A DNA stretch of 64,000 bases from positions 2,223,001-2,287,000 of the forward strand of contig NZ_CP151951.1 of assembly GCF_038592985.1 (NCBI RefSeq). The letters run 5' to 3'. Origin of the DNA: Paenibacillus sp. FSL R10-2782 (lineage in GTDB: Bacteria; Bacillota; Bacilli; Paenibacillales; Paenibacillaceae). The position numbers and the translations under genes were made by a program. How positions within the stretch are numbered: the first letter of the stretch is position 1; the number at the start of each line of letters is the position of its first letter. Positions 27,624 through 36,544 of the stretch are shown here, piece by piece. The notes below the pieces were generated by a model, which was not told the origin of the DNA, ran no database searches, and worked only from the letters and a program-made list of their open reading frames with translations.

Positions 27624-27908
27624 AATTAACGTCTTGGAACGGGAGAGTAGCAGCGGAGCCATATCATTACAGCGAGCCGGGAAAGGTGGAAGCCGGTATG
27701 AGGTCCGATGTGAAGCGCACCCGGGAGGCGGTTGTTCCAACACGGAGTTCCGTTAGTAGATCAGCCCGGCAGACACCGTTATTGGTCATTAGAGTGAAAT
27801 CGGCGATTATGCATAAGTTCGATGTGTAATCCGATTTACGAAGAGTGGTACCGCGGGGATATTGAAGTTCTCGTCTCTTGAATAATTCAAGAGGCGGGAG
27901 CTTTTTTT
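27624..27908 (+). ncRNA. T-box riboswitch leader of argS
   Basis: tRNA-sensing attenuator. The conserved T-box GAGTGGTACCGCGG lies at 27843-27856. It is followed by a terminator stem (27867-27900, GTCTCTTGAA/TTCAAGAGGC core) and seven T. The Stem I apical motif GAGCCGGGAAAGGTGGAAGC is at about 27674. In the segment GAAGCGCACC, CGC (27716-27718) followed by A is the likely Arg specifier codon, fitting the argS gene downstream. Uncharged tRNA-Arg should favour the antiterminator. The exact 5' end is inferred from the promoter. Confidence 0.9.
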
Positions 27909-27940
27909 GTTTGATTTTAATGAAAAAAGGAGAGAAACCT

Positions 27941-29665
27941 ATGCTATTGCCAATCGCTGTTCAAGCTATTTCCGCCCATACAGGCTTGGAGGAAAAGGAG
28001 ATTTCCTCTTTATTGGAGGTACCGCCACAGCCAGAATGGGGAGATGTGGCGTTTCCCTGTTTTATGATGGCTAAAAAGTTTCGGAAGGCTCCACAGCAAA
28101 TTGCGCTGGAACTGGCGGAAGCCATAAGCCGTGAAGAAGGACTGACTGCTTCGGCATCAGGGGCCTATGTAAATATAACTTTGGGGCGTTCTGTTCATAT
28201 TCCACTGATGCTGGCTGAATTGAAGAAACCTGAATTTTTCAAGCCAGATCTCGGACACGGACAGCGGGTAGTGATTGATATGTCTTCGCCCAATATTGCC
28301 AAACCGTTTGGTATTGGTCATCTTCGCTCTACTGTCATCGGCGCCGCATTATACCGCATTCTCGGGGAAACAGGGTATGTTCCAATGAGTGTAAATCATC
28401 TGGGGGATTGGGGAACACAATTTGGTAAGCAAATTGCGGCTTATAAAAGATGGGGAAATGAGGAGCAGCTACAGCAAGATCCGATTGGAGAGTCACTTAA
28501 GCTGTACGTGCGTTTTCATGAGGAAGCCGAGCATGACCCGTCTTTGGAGGACGAAGGTCGAGAATGGTTCCGTCGTCTGGAACATGGAGATAATGAGGCT
28601 CAGCGGCTATGGGAGTTTTTTGTTGAAGTCAGCCTGCGTGAATTTAATCGCATGTACGAACGTCTGAACATTACATTCGACCATGGGCTGGGAGAGAGCT
28701 TTTACAATGATAAAATGCAGACGGTTGTTGCCCAATTAAGGACGAAAGGTTTGCTGGAAGAAAGCGACGGTGCGCTTGTGGTGCGTCTGGAGGATGAAGA
28801 ACTGCCGCCTTGTCTGATTTTGAAAAAGGATGGGACGACCATCTATCCAACCCGTGATTTGGCTACGGCGTTCTACCGTCATGAGGTGATGAAAGCTGAT
28901 CGTTTGCTGTACGTAGTAGGTGGAGAGCAGCAGTTGCATTTCCGGCAGGTATTTGCGGTGCTAAAGCGTGCAGGGGAGTCATGGGCAGAGCGGTGTGAGC
29001 ATGTGCCGTTTGGTCTGATGCGTTTTGCAGGTGAAAAAATGTCCACAAGACGCGGCAAGGTCGTGAAGCTGGAGGAAGTGCTGGATGAAGCGGTAGCCCG
29101 CGCATTAACTATCATCACTCAGAAGAATCCCGATTTACAGGATCAACAGGAAATAGCCGAAGACGTCGGCATCGGGGCAATCATTTTTGGCGACTTAAAA
29201 AATAACCGCCTGAACGAAGTGGATTTCTCACTGGAAGATGCATTAACCTTTGAAGGTGAGACAGGTCCTTATGTACAATACACACATGCACGTATACGCA
29301 GTCTTTTGGAAAAAGCTTATGCTGGCGCTGGTACGGTGGATGGTTCTGGTATCGACGTTCTTATGAGGGAACATCCAGTATCTGATTACACCGATGCATC
29401 AGTTGAAATGCTGGGGGATGCAGGCTGGGCACTGCTTAAGCAGTTGGTTCGTTATCAGGGACAACTGGAACGTGCGGCTAGGCAACTGGAACCTTCGGTT
29501 ATCGCGAGGTTTGCGCTGGATACGGCGCAGGCGTTCAACCGATTTTATGCCAAGGAACGGATCGTCGATGGTGGGCCGTGGCGCATTCAGTTGGCTGAAC
29601 AAACTGCTGATATTTTGGCACATACGCTGCATCTTCTTGGCCTGAAAGCACCTTATCAGATGTAG
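27941..29665 (+). CDS. argS: Arginyl-tRNA synthetase
   Basis: Class I synthetase charging tRNA-Arg. 574 residues from ATG 27941, which has AAAAGGAGAG upstream; the frame opening at 27878 lies inside the T-box terminator and is not used. Contains the ArgRS N-terminal domain, the HIGH-equivalent SSPNIAKPFGIGHLRST (about residues 110-126), the KMSKS-equivalent KMSTRRGKV (about 366) and a C-terminal DALR anticodon-binding domain ending in the conserved LxLLGLKAPYQM. Controlled by the T-box element upstream. Confidence 0.96.
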   Translation: MLLPIAVQAISAHTGLEEKEISSLLEVPPQPEWGDVAFPCFMMAKKFRKAPQQIALELAEAISREEGLTASASGAYVNITLGRSVHIPLMLAELKKPEFFKPDLGHGQRVVIDMSSPNIAKPFGIGHLRSTVIGAALYRILGETGYVPMSVNHLGDWGTQFGKQIAAYKRWGNEEQLQQDPIGESLKLYVRFHEEAEHDPSLEDEGREWFRRLEHGDNEAQRLWEFFVEVSLREFNRMYERLNITFDHGLGESFYNDKMQTVVAQLRTKGLLEESDGALVVRLEDEELPPCLILKKDGTTIYPTRDLATAFYRHEVMKADRLLYVVGGEQQLHFRQVFAVLKRAGESWAERCEHVPFGLMRFAGEKMSTRRGKVVKLEEVLDEAVARALTIITQKNPDLQDQQEIAEDVGIGAIIFGDLKNNRLNEVDFSLEDALTFEGETGPYVQYTHARIRSLLEKAYAGAGTVDGSGIDVLMREHPVSDYTDASVEMLGDAGWALLKQLVRYQGQLERAARQLEPSVIARFALDTAQAFNRFYAKERIVDGGPWRIQLAEQTADILAHTLHLLGLKAPYQM

Positions 29666-29712
29666 CCCAATATACCTTTTTACAATCAATTTTTGAGTAT
29701 CTGAAACATTTG

Positions 29713-29740
29713 TTGATAGTATTGCGTCGATAAGTATAGA
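29713..29740 (+). promoter_or_regulatory. Promoter of the SLH-domain gene
   Basis: TTGATA (29713-29718), 16-bp spacer, TATAGA (29735-29740). Confidence 0.5.
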
Positions 29741-29770
29741 AGAAACATAGTAAATATGGAGGTGCATCTC

Positions 29771-30739
29771 ATGAAAAAAAACAAAAGCGTGACAGCAGCT
29801 TTGCTCGTGATCTGTTCGTTGGCAGTGGCTACGTCAGCTTCTGCTTTTCGTGATATAAAAGGAAACGAGCAGGAGAAGATTGTAAGTTCGCTTCAGAACA
29901 AAGGCATTATTCAGGGCATTACCAAGGATAAGTTTGCGCCTGATCAATCACTTACGTATGCACAAGGGGTGCATATGGTCGTTAATGCGATGGATCTTCA
30001 GGTTATGCCGGATTTCACGACGGGTTCCTTCGCCAATATTTCGTCTTCGGCATGGTATGCCAAGTCCTATCGAATCGCAGCTCAACACCAAATTCCTTTG
30101 TCACCGGATATTGATCCAAGCACCCAGATGACAAGAGAACAATTCGCGAATATACTGTACAAAGCGGTTAGTGCAACCGGAGAATATCCAACAGTCCGCA
30201 TGTACATTAATGTTGCGGATGGCAAGAAGCTGGACCAGGATTCAAGCGAAGCTGTTCAGTTCCTGTTGTTGACCAAAATTGCTAAATTGGATGAAAAGAG
30301 CAACTTTAATCCGGAACGTAAAGTAACCCGAATGGAGGCAGCGGAGATGGTCTATCATGCATCCGAATTTGTGCAAAATCATAATCCGGTTGAATCCACT
30401 CCAGAAAATCCGGCTGAGCCTTCAGATCCGGGCCAGCAAAATGGGATTAGTATGAGCATAGAGAAGGCAAATGATCAGCAGAACAAGATAACATTAACCC
30501 GTTTGCAGGCACCTAATCCCGGTTACGGCATTGAGGTCGATCATATCGACTACGTAGATGACACCAATGCAGTGATTTACTACAAGCTGACAAGTCCAAA
30601 GCCGGGGGAAATGAACATCCAGGTCATTACAGATACCCAGACAAGCACACTGGTGGACAGCAAGTATAAAGTGACGATTAAGGCGGTAGAAGGAACGGTT
30701 TTTCCTCCTTCAGGATCAGGCACCTCGGTAGCTCAATAA
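29771..30739 (+). CDS. Secreted S-layer homology (SLH) domain protein
   Basis: 322 residues from ATG 29771 (GGAGGT 7 nt upstream). Signal peptide with hydrophobic core about 8-24 and cleavage after SASA. Three SLH-like repeats of about 55 residues follow (FRDIKGNEQEKIVSSLQNKG, then FANISSSAWYAKSYRIAAQH, then YINVADGKKLDQDSSEAVQF), which would anchor it to pyruvylated wall polymer. After a Pro/Glu linker (about 210-225) a C-terminal beta domain (PNPGYGIEVDHIDY, KLTSPKPGEMNIQVITDTQT) resembles the PrcB C-terminal type. Function unknown; surface location is inferred. Confidence 0.82.
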   Translation: MKKNKSVTAALLVICSLAVATSASAFRDIKGNEQEKIVSSLQNKGIIQGITKDKFAPDQSLTYAQGVHMVVNAMDLQVMPDFTTGSFANISSSAWYAKSYRIAAQHQIPLSPDIDPSTQMTREQFANILYKAVSATGEYPTVRMYINVADGKKLDQDSSEAVQFLLLTKIAKLDEKSNFNPERKVTRMEAAEMVYHASEFVQNHNPVESTPENPAEPSDPGQQNGISMSIEKANDQQNKITLTRLQAPNPGYGIEVDHIDYVDDTNAVIYYKLTSPKPGEMNIQVITDTQTSTLVDSKYKVTIKAVEGTVFPPSGSGTSVAQ

Positions 30740-30780
30740 TAGTCGTATCCTTACACTTGAAGCACGTGTTTAGAAAAAGT

Positions 30781-30829
30781 AAAACAGCAAGTCTCCATTG
30801 TGTTTATTCGGAGACTTGCTGTTTTTTTT
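30781..30829. terminator. Bidirectional terminator between SLH gene and ABC exporter operon
   Basis: AAAACAGCAAGTCTCC (30781-30796) pairs with GGAGACTTGCTGTTTT (30810-30825), flanked by A and T runs so it works on both strands. Confidence 0.85.
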
Positions 30830-30851
30830 ATGCATGCTTTGTGTGCTTAAT

Positions 30852-33044
30852 TTATGCGCTTCCTCCAGCCAAGCCGGGGCCATTTTGACCTGTGCCCGGT
30901 TTCTGCAAGGAAATGGTACCTGCTCGGGTACCGGCTTTTCCAGAAGTGGCAGCTCCTGCTGGTACAGCAGTTTGCTCTGCAAGTAAAGCTTCGTGTTCCG
31001 ACGATGCACTAGAGGATGCATTTGTAGCTGTTCCCGTCGTTCCTGACTGGAGCTGATACATCTGGAAGTAGCGACCACCCTGAGCCATAAGCTCGTCATG
31101 GTTGCCTCGCTCGACAATTTCACCTCGATGCAGTACCAGAATTTGGTCCGCACTGCGGATGGTCGACAGACGGTGAGCAATGATGAAGGTAGTACGCCCC
31201 TTCTTGAGTACCTCCAGCGCAGATTGGATAAGCGCCTCGGTTTCGGTATCAATATTGGCGGTAGCTTCATCGAGAATCAGAATCGCCGGATCGAAGGCCA
31301 GCGCGCGGGCGAAGGAAATGAGCTGACGCTGCCCGGCTGATAAAGTACTCCCTTTTTCGATCACGGGCTCATCAAAGCCTTGCGGCAAGTGGGCCAGCAG
31401 TTTGTCAGCCCCGACATCACACAGTGCTTTGTTCACCTGTTCTCTGGTAATCCGGCTGTCTCCCAGACTGACGTTGGAGGCTACTGTACCTGTAAACAAA
31501 TACGGATCTTGAAGAACGATACCCATATGATGGCGCAGCCACTGCTTTGGTATGTCCTTGACAGAGGTTCCGTCAATCGTGATCGTTCCTTTTTGAGGAT
31601 CATAAAACCGGAACAGCAGGTTAATAATTGAGCTTTTTCCAGATCCGGTATGTCCGACGAGAGCAACCGTTTGGCCGGGATGTGCAGTAAAGGAAATATG
31701 CTTAAGGACATCATCCTTTTTGTAGGCAAAGGTCACATCGTCGAACTCCACCAGACCTTTGTAACGCGGCATCGTGCCGTCCGTTACCTGTTCTCCGGTT
31801 TCATCCATCAGTTCAAATACCCGTCCTGAGGATACGATGGAAGTATCCAGTACGGCGAGTTGATTGACCATACCAGTCATCGGTTGGAACAGTCGTCCCA
31901 GTACATCGACGAAGGCGTATAGTACGCCTAGTGACACAGCACTCCCTGTCGTGCCAAGCGCCTCTGCTCCGAAATACCACAACACGACGGCAAATGCAAG
32001 ATTTCTCAGCACATTGACCAGATTGTGTGAGGTGAAGGCGTTCAAATTCAGCATTTTATTCTGATGTTTCATATAATCGTCGTTCAGTTCTTCAAACTCA
32101 TGCTGCGTTTGTTTCTGGTGCCGGAACACGCGAATAATGGACATACCTTGAATAGATTCGTTGATAATCGCATTAATCTCACTGAGTCGGGACCGAATGA
32201 TTGTATTAAAGCGGGTGGCGACCTTGCGGTACAGCACAATCCACAAGATCAGCAGCGGTACAATGAACAGAGAGATCAGACCCAGTCTGAAGTCCAGCAA
32301 AAAGAGTGCGACATATACCCCGGCCATCGTCACAATACCGGAAGTGAAGTTCGATAATACGGCTACGAATAAATCTTTTACTGCTTCTGTGTCATTCGTA
32401 ACACGGGATACGACCTTACCTGCGGGCAGATTGTCAAAAAAGTAAACTGGCAACCGTTGAATGTGCGCGTAGAGGTCAAGCCGAAGCTTTTGAATGACCT
32501 TGTTGGCCGAGGATTGCAGCCAGTACGTTTTGCCAAATTCGGCAAAGATCGAAATGACCAAAAAGAAGCAATACCAGCCAATCAGTTGAAAGATACCGGG
32601 CATTTCCGGCTTGTAAAAGCTATACAGCTCATCGGCAGTCAAAGCCTTGGCATTATAGCGAAAGGTGTCGGAGCCGCGCGTCACGGTCAGTGTGCCGTTC
32701 GCAAAGGAGCGGTTACCGTCAGCCACCTGCACCGAGCCATCAATAAATACGAAGGATTTGCCGACTTGTAAAATCCTGGCTTCACGTCCTTTGGCCTCTC
32801 CGGCCTCAAAGCGGTCTTCACGCTTAAAATGGGTTCCGGCATAGCTTACGGTGCCGTCCACGCTAGTTGTCTCGTAAAATGGTTTTTCAATAGCGAGCAT
32901 ATGGTCGTCGATCATCGTTTTGGCGATGAAGGGTCCGGCCAGCTCGGCGGCTACCCCGATAGCCAGTGCGATGAGTGCCGCGATAAAGCCCGCTTTGCTC
33001 GTCAGGGCATACTGGAATAGCCTTTTGCCGATATTGGATTTCAT
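30852..33044 (-). CDS. bmrD: ABC exporter half-transporter, BmrD/YheH-like
   Basis: Fused membrane-ATPase subunit, 730 residues, partner of the gene directly upstream. A roughly 110-residue insertion between the first two membrane helices (about 50-160) is a feature of YheH/BmrD subunits. Six helices are followed by an ATPase with Walker A GHTGSGKSS, signature LSAGQRQLI and Walker B ILILDEATANID with intact catalytic Glu. The C-terminal 60 residues are Ala/Gly/Thr-rich and longer than in B. subtilis (673 residues). Its ATG overlaps the upstream stop (TAATG). Likely exports drugs, by family. Confidence 0.87.
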   Translation of the reverse strand: MKSNIGKRLFQYALTSKAGFIAALIALAIGVAAELAGPFIAKTMIDDHMLAIEKPFYETTSVDGTVSYAGTHFKREDRFEAGEAKGREARILQVGKSFVFIDGSVQVADGNRSFANGTLTVTRGSDTFRYNAKALTADELYSFYKPEMPGIFQLIGWYCFFLVISIFAEFGKTYWLQSSANKVIQKLRLDLYAHIQRLPVYFFDNLPAGKVVSRVTNDTEAVKDLFVAVLSNFTSGIVTMAGVYVALFLLDFRLGLISLFIVPLLILWIVLYRKVATRFNTIIRSRLSEINAIINESIQGMSIIRVFRHQKQTQHEFEELNDDYMKHQNKMLNLNAFTSHNLVNVLRNLAFAVVLWYFGAEALGTTGSAVSLGVLYAFVDVLGRLFQPMTGMVNQLAVLDTSIVSSGRVFELMDETGEQVTDGTMPRYKGLVEFDDVTFAYKKDDVLKHISFTAHPGQTVALVGHTGSGKSSIINLLFRFYDPQKGTITIDGTSVKDIPKQWLRHHMGIVLQDPYLFTGTVASNVSLGDSRITREQVNKALCDVGADKLLAHLPQGFDEPVIEKGSTLSAGQRQLISFARALAFDPAILILDEATANIDTETEALIQSALEVLKKGRTTFIIAHRLSTIRSADQILVLHRGEIVERGNHDELMAQGGRYFQMYQLQSGTTGTATNASSSASSEHEALLAEQTAVPAGAATSGKAGTRAGTISLQKPGTGQNGPGLAGGSA

Positions 33045-34801
33045 TAGGAAACCTCCCCTGAGGTCAGAACAGATTCCACTTGCTGTCGTTCATACTGTTG
33101 ACAGTACCATCCGTCCGCCTGAAGCAGCTCGTTGTGGGTTCCTTCCTCAATAATGCGTCCTTGCTCCAGCACGACGATCCGGTCTGCATGTTCTACAGCC
33201 GAGAGACGGTGAGTGGAGATCAGAGTTGTCTTACCCGAGCGTTTACGTCGGATATTGTCAATAATGCGTGCTTCTGTTCGAGCATCAACCGCGGACAGTG
33301 CATCGTCTAGCACCAGAATATCCGGATCGCCAATAAAGGCGCGTGCCAGCGAAACACGCTGCTTCTGGCCGCCGGACAGGGATATGCCTTTTTCTCCGAC
33401 GAGTGTGTCCAGTCCATCAGACAGGGTGCCTAAATCCTGATCAAAGGCTGCGGTACGAATCGCTTCCATGATATCGTCATCATCTGCACGCGGTTTACCG
33501 AACTGGATGTTCTCACGCACTGATTTGGAGAACAGAATTTGCTCCTGTGGCACGTAGCCGATCCAACTGTGCAGTTGTTCAACTGCAATGTCCTCCAGCC
33601 GAGTGCCAGAGATTAAAATGTCACCGGTGCCCGTCGGGTATTCATGCAGTAGCTGTTTGAGCAGGGTGGATTTCCCGCTACCTGTTCGGCCGACGACACC
33701 CAGCGTTTCTCCACGTTTCAGCTCCAAATTCACATGTAACAGATTGTCAACAGATGAGGTTGGATAGCGGAAGGTAACATCTTTCATCGTAATGGACTCG
33801 GGGTGGTTAACCGATACAGGCTGAGCTGCATCTTGTACGTCCGGCTCGACATTAAGGGTTTCGTTCACCCGGTCCAGGGAAGCGCTGCCACGCTGCATAA
33901 TGTTGATTAGCTCGCCAATGGCAAACATCGGCCAAATCATCATCCCCAGATACATGTTAAAGGATACCAGCTCACCCAGCGTGATATCGTTATGAAATAC
34001 CAGATAAATACCATAGCCGAGCCCGATAACATAGCTAAGTCCTACGCACAAGCGGATCGTCGGTTCAAAGAGAGCGTCCATTCGAGCTACCGCCAGATTT
34101 TTGCGAAATACGTCATCGGTAATATCGGCGAAGCGTTTTTCATCCATTCGTTCTTGTACATAGGCGCGAATAACCCGGATACCTGCCACGGATTCCAGCA
34201 CCTGGTCGTTCATATCTCCAAATGCATCCTGTGCCAGCGTGTAGCGTTCGTGAACGGCTTTGCCGTAAATACTCATTGCCAGTGCGATGAATGGCAGGGG
34301 CAGAACCGCCGCCAGCGTCAGTTTCCAGCTAATCAAGGTGCCCATGGCGACCAGTACGACGCTCAGATAAACTGTAGAGTCAGTTAACGTCAGCATGCCA
34401 AAGCCCGCGGTACTAGCCACGGAGCGAAGGTCGTTCGTAGCACGAGCCATCAGGTCGCCAGTACGATTACGTTCAAAAAATGGGGGCGTCATGCGCAGCA
34501 GATGATTCATAAAGCGTGTGCGCAACAGGCGTTCCACCAGATTTGCACCGCCAAACAGCTTGTGCATCCATATGTACGTAATGTAGTAGATGAGAGTAAG
34601 AATACCTAAAATGTAAAGAATATAACGCCAGAGCGAGGACCATGAAATTGAACCGCGTACGATCTCATCAATGGCGCTGCCTAGCAGTCGAGGTGGAACC
34701 AGCTCCACAACGCCAACGGCTATCAGCATAAACAGCCCAATCGAGTACCGGCTTCGTTCTCTTTTAAAAAACCAGCTTAAATTTTTGAGTACCGAAAACA
34801 A
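33044..34801 (-). CDS. bmrC: ABC exporter half-transporter, BmrC/YheI-like
   Basis: First gene of a heterodimeric ABC exporter. From TTG 34801 it has 585 residues, equal to B. subtilis YheI/BmrC, and starts FSVLKNLSWFFKRERSRY; an ATG at 34813 lies directly against AAAGG with no spacer. Six membrane helices, then Walker A GRTGSGKST, signature LSGGQKQRV and Walker B ILVLDDALSAVD, where Asp replaces the catalytic Glu. That marks the degenerate site of an asymmetric exporter, with BmrD supplying the active one. Controlled by the leader at 34872-35134. Confidence 0.88.
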   Translation of the reverse strand: MFSVLKNLSWFFKRERSRYSIGLFMLIAVGVVELVPPRLLGSAIDEIVRGSISWSSLWRYILYILGILTLIYYITYIWMHKLFGGANLVERLLRTRFMNHLLRMTPPFFERNRTGDLMARATNDLRSVASTAGFGMLTLTDSTVYLSVVLVAMGTLISWKLTLAAVLPLPFIALAMSIYGKAVHERYTLAQDAFGDMNDQVLESVAGIRVIRAYVQERMDEKRFADITDDVFRKNLAVARMDALFEPTIRLCVGLSYVIGLGYGIYLVFHNDITLGELVSFNMYLGMMIWPMFAIGELINIMQRGSASLDRVNETLNVEPDVQDAAQPVSVNHPESITMKDVTFRYPTSSVDNLLHVNLELKRGETLGVVGRTGSGKSTLLKQLLHEYPTGTGDILISGTRLEDIAVEQLHSWIGYVPQEQILFSKSVRENIQFGKPRADDDDIMEAIRTAAFDQDLGTLSDGLDTLVGEKGISLSGGQKQRVSLARAFIGDPDILVLDDALSAVDARTEARIIDNIRRKRSGKTTLISTHRLSAVEHADRIVVLEQGRIIEEGTHNELLQADGWYCQQYERQQVESVLTSGEVS

Positions 34802-34871
34802 GACGAATCCCATCCTTTCATGTAAAGCTCATGCGAGAGTTGTGTGCCATTTTGAATAAACAATAACGGCT

Positions 34872-34899
34872 TGCTACCACTAGCTTCAATCCGGTAGCA
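34872..34899 (-). repeat. Hairpin between leader terminator and bmrC
   Basis: On the minus strand TGCTACC and GGTAGCA form a perfect 7-bp stem around a 14-nt loop, just downstream of the leader terminator. It may be part of the attenuator or an mRNA-stabilising structure. Confidence 0.45.
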
Positions 34900-34904
34900 G
34901 GCGC

Positions 34905-34938
34905 AAAAAAGGCATACCGTCCGCAGACGATATGCCTT
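34905..34938 (-). terminator. Intrinsic terminator in the bmrCD leader (attenuator)
   Basis: On the minus strand AAGGCATATCGTC and GACGGTATGCCTT form a 13-bp stem (one mismatch) with a TGCG loop, followed by six T. It lies between the leader ORF and bmrC, with no other gene to terminate, so it is an attenuator candidate. Confidence 0.8.
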
Positions 34939-35020
34939 AAATCTCAATATCATATGGCGCGCAGATGTTTTCAGCACACTCACCGCTGAAAAACTGCTTA
35001 AACGCAGGCAGCCACTCGTA

Positions 35021-35134
35021 TTAAACCATACAATGTGAATGGTCCATTTTCGAAGGATGCGTCAGGGGAGATGCTCCGATATGAAGTTGTTGTGTTTGTA
35101 GATGTGGGTTAAAGGCGAGATGAATGTTTGGCAC
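35021..35134 (-). CDS. Leader peptide of the ABC exporter operon (37 aa)
   Basis: Unannotated ORF on the minus strand: GTG 35134 to TAA 35021-35023. AAAGGAG sits 8 nt before the GTG, a near-ideal site. The peptide starts MPNIHLAFNPHLQ and is rich in His (six), Pro, Gln and Ser, with no membrane or signal feature. It ends about 80 nt before the intrinsic terminator. In B. subtilis the bmrB leader ORF controls bmrCD by antibiotic-induced ribosome stalling; the same layout here suggests the same role. I do not recognise the peptide itself. Confidence 0.7.
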   Translation of the reverse strand: MPNIHLAFNPHLQTQQLHIGASPLTHPSKMDHSHCMV

Positions 35135-35176
35135 CGGTAGCACTCCTTTCTTCTTCGAATTGGATTCATTCTAAAC

Positions 35177-35196
35177 ATTTGAGTAATCGTTCAAAT
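35177..35196. promoter_or_regulatory. Dyad ATTTGA-N8-TCAAAT in the exporter leader
   Basis: Perfect 6-bp arms (35177-35182, 35191-35196) lie between the exporter promoter and its leader ORF. The shape fits a MarR-type operator, but no MarR gene is adjacent. Confidence 0.35.
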
Positions 35197-35232
35197 TGGT
35201 AATTAATTTCAAAATGGATCTCGTATGCTTGA

Positions 35233-35262
35233 ATCTTAACACCGTCTTTTGCGAATTGTCAA
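35233..35262 (-). promoter_or_regulatory. Promoter of the bmrCD-like operon
   Basis: On the minus strand TTGACA (35262-35257), 18-bp spacer, TAAGAT (35238-35233), about 100 nt upstream of the leader ORF. Confidence 0.55.
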
Positions 35263-35320
35263 ACCTTTTTCAAAAAAATGTATATCAATCGCTGGAGATT
35301 TTCACTTGAGTAAGGGGCGG

Positions 35321-35349
35321 TTGGTGGTCATTCTAAATCATGCTATGAT
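35321..35349 (+). promoter_or_regulatory. Promoter of the YneR-like gene
   Basis: TTGGTG (35321-35326), 17-bp spacer, TATGAT (35344-35349). Confidence 0.5.
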
Positions 35350-35392
35350 ATATTTAACAGGACGTAATTGTACAAGGAGATGAGCATAACGC

Positions 35393-35695
35393 ATGAGCAT
35401 ACAGGTAACTGAACCAGCGGCAAAGTGGTACATCAAGGAGCTTGGTCTGAACCGTGGAGATACCATTCGTTTTTTTGCCCGCTATAGTTCAGGAGGAGGG
35501 TTACATCCAGGCTTCTCTCTGGGAATTGCCGTGGAGCCTCCGCAGCATCCCGTGTTACAACATGAAGCGGCTGGTATTACGTTTTATATGGAGGACCAGG
35601 ATTACTGGTACTTGAAGGGGCATCACCTGGAAGTGAAGTATGTGGAGGAACATGACGACATTATTTACACGTATGCCGAGGAAGAGCAGTCTTAA
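35393..35695 (+). CDS. HesB/YneR-like iron-sulfur biosynthesis-fold protein
   Basis: 100-residue protein of the HesB/IscA fold (YneR subgroup): MSIQVTEPAAKWYIKELGL, then FARYSSGGGLHPGFSLGI and a C-terminal EEHDDIIYTYAEE strand. The three Cys that bind iron-sulfur clusters in true A-type carriers are absent; the protein has no Cys at all, so it is not a cluster carrier in the usual way. Function unknown. ACAAGGAGATGA precedes ATG 35393. Confidence 0.82.
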   Translation: MSIQVTEPAAKWYIKELGLNRGDTIRFFARYSSGGGLHPGFSLGIAVEPPQHPVLQHEAAGITFYMEDQDYWYLKGHHLEVKYVEEHDDIIYTYAEEEQS

Positions 35696-35744
35696 TGCTC
35701 TAACGTTAGAAATAGCGTGTAGGTTAACAGTTTAGGGGCATGAA

Positions 35745-35804
35745 AAAACGGCGGAGTATCTCAAGACAGGGGATTAACCTGTGTGTGATACTCCGCCGTT
35801 TTGT
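35745..35804. terminator. Bidirectional terminator
   Basis: AAAACGGCGGAGTATC and GATACTCCGCCGTTTT form a 16-bp perfect stem with an inner ACAGG/CCTGT stem in the loop. It serves the YneR-like gene (+) and the gene ending at 35831 (-). Confidence 0.85.
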
Positions 35805-35830
35805 TGTCCTTGGGGCGCGCGTGCTGCATG

Positions 35831-36343
35831 TTAAGGGTTGTTAAGCATCGGACCTTCCACCGCAAAATCAAAATCATCTATGTCGTACACATGTACAGGA
35901 ACGGAAGCTTCAATAATGCGGTGAATCCAGTCCAGTTGATCAGTCAAAATGGGTAATTCTTCACGCTGGGCTGTTAGCACCAATTCGGTCTCGATTGGAT
36001 CGAAATATTCTCCGTAATGCGCAGTATCGACGGCATTAATGATGATCAGTGAGGTGTTGGCGTCGAACAGGATGGGTAAGCTTTTGGCCCAGGGCATCTG
36101 AAGCGCACGCCGGATTTTTTTCTGATTCAATGGCTCCTCGAAATAGCTGATCAGCTCGCTTACCTTGCGCTTCACATGCTGATCGTCCGCAGGATTATCC
36201 ATGAGCGGTTCCGTGCTATCCTGAAATTCGTATAGCTCCAGCAGCGACGTGTAAGGTACTATATATTCCACAGGGGCGGGAGTTGTAAGCAGTTGGCCAT
36301 ATATGGCAACCATTACAGCTTCCGTTACAAATTGTCGGGACAT
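35831..36343 (-). CDS. Conserved hypothetical protein (170 aa)
   Basis: Not recognised. Soluble, acidic protein without signal or membrane segment. The N-terminus (MSRQFVTEAVMVAIYGQLL) and IVPYTSLLELYEFQ look helical, and the C-terminal half alternates strands and helices (LPILFDANTSLIIINAVDTAHYGEYF). No catalytic motif is visible. AGGAGG lies upstream of its ATG. It is alone between two terminators or gaps, upstream of no obvious operon partner. The 200-bp gap to the DUF441 gene shows nothing convincing. Confidence 0.7.
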   Translation of the reverse strand: MSRQFVTEAVMVAIYGQLLTTPAPVEYIVPYTSLLELYEFQDSTEPLMDNPADDQHVKRKVSELISYFEEPLNQKKIRRALQMPWAKSLPILFDANTSLIIINAVDTAHYGEYFDPIETELVLTAQREELPILTDQLDWIHRIIEASVPVHVYDIDDFDFAVEGPMLNNP

Positions 36344-36544
36344 CGGTCAAGCCTCCTGCATTTACCAAATTATGCGATAAGAGTATAACACAAAGCGGGA
36401 CTGAATTCAGCCCGTCATGCAGATTGCTCAGGTCCATTCGTCTTTTGCGTTGACTGCCTTTTTCAAACTTATGTCTGCCGCTGGTCAAATACGTTTTTTA
36501 TGGACAGCATCTGCCAGCGCTAGACGAAGGGTAAGCAGGCAATT

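Noticed and set aside
30852..33044. Extra plus-strand ORFs opposite the exporter genes (for example 32064-32357)
   Set aside because: They are antisense shadows of conserved ABC transporter coding sequence without start signals.
34777..34983. 68-codon minus-strand ORF upstream of bmrC
   Set aside because: It runs through the leader terminator and the bmrC start, has no ribosome site, and its residues follow the hairpin sequence.
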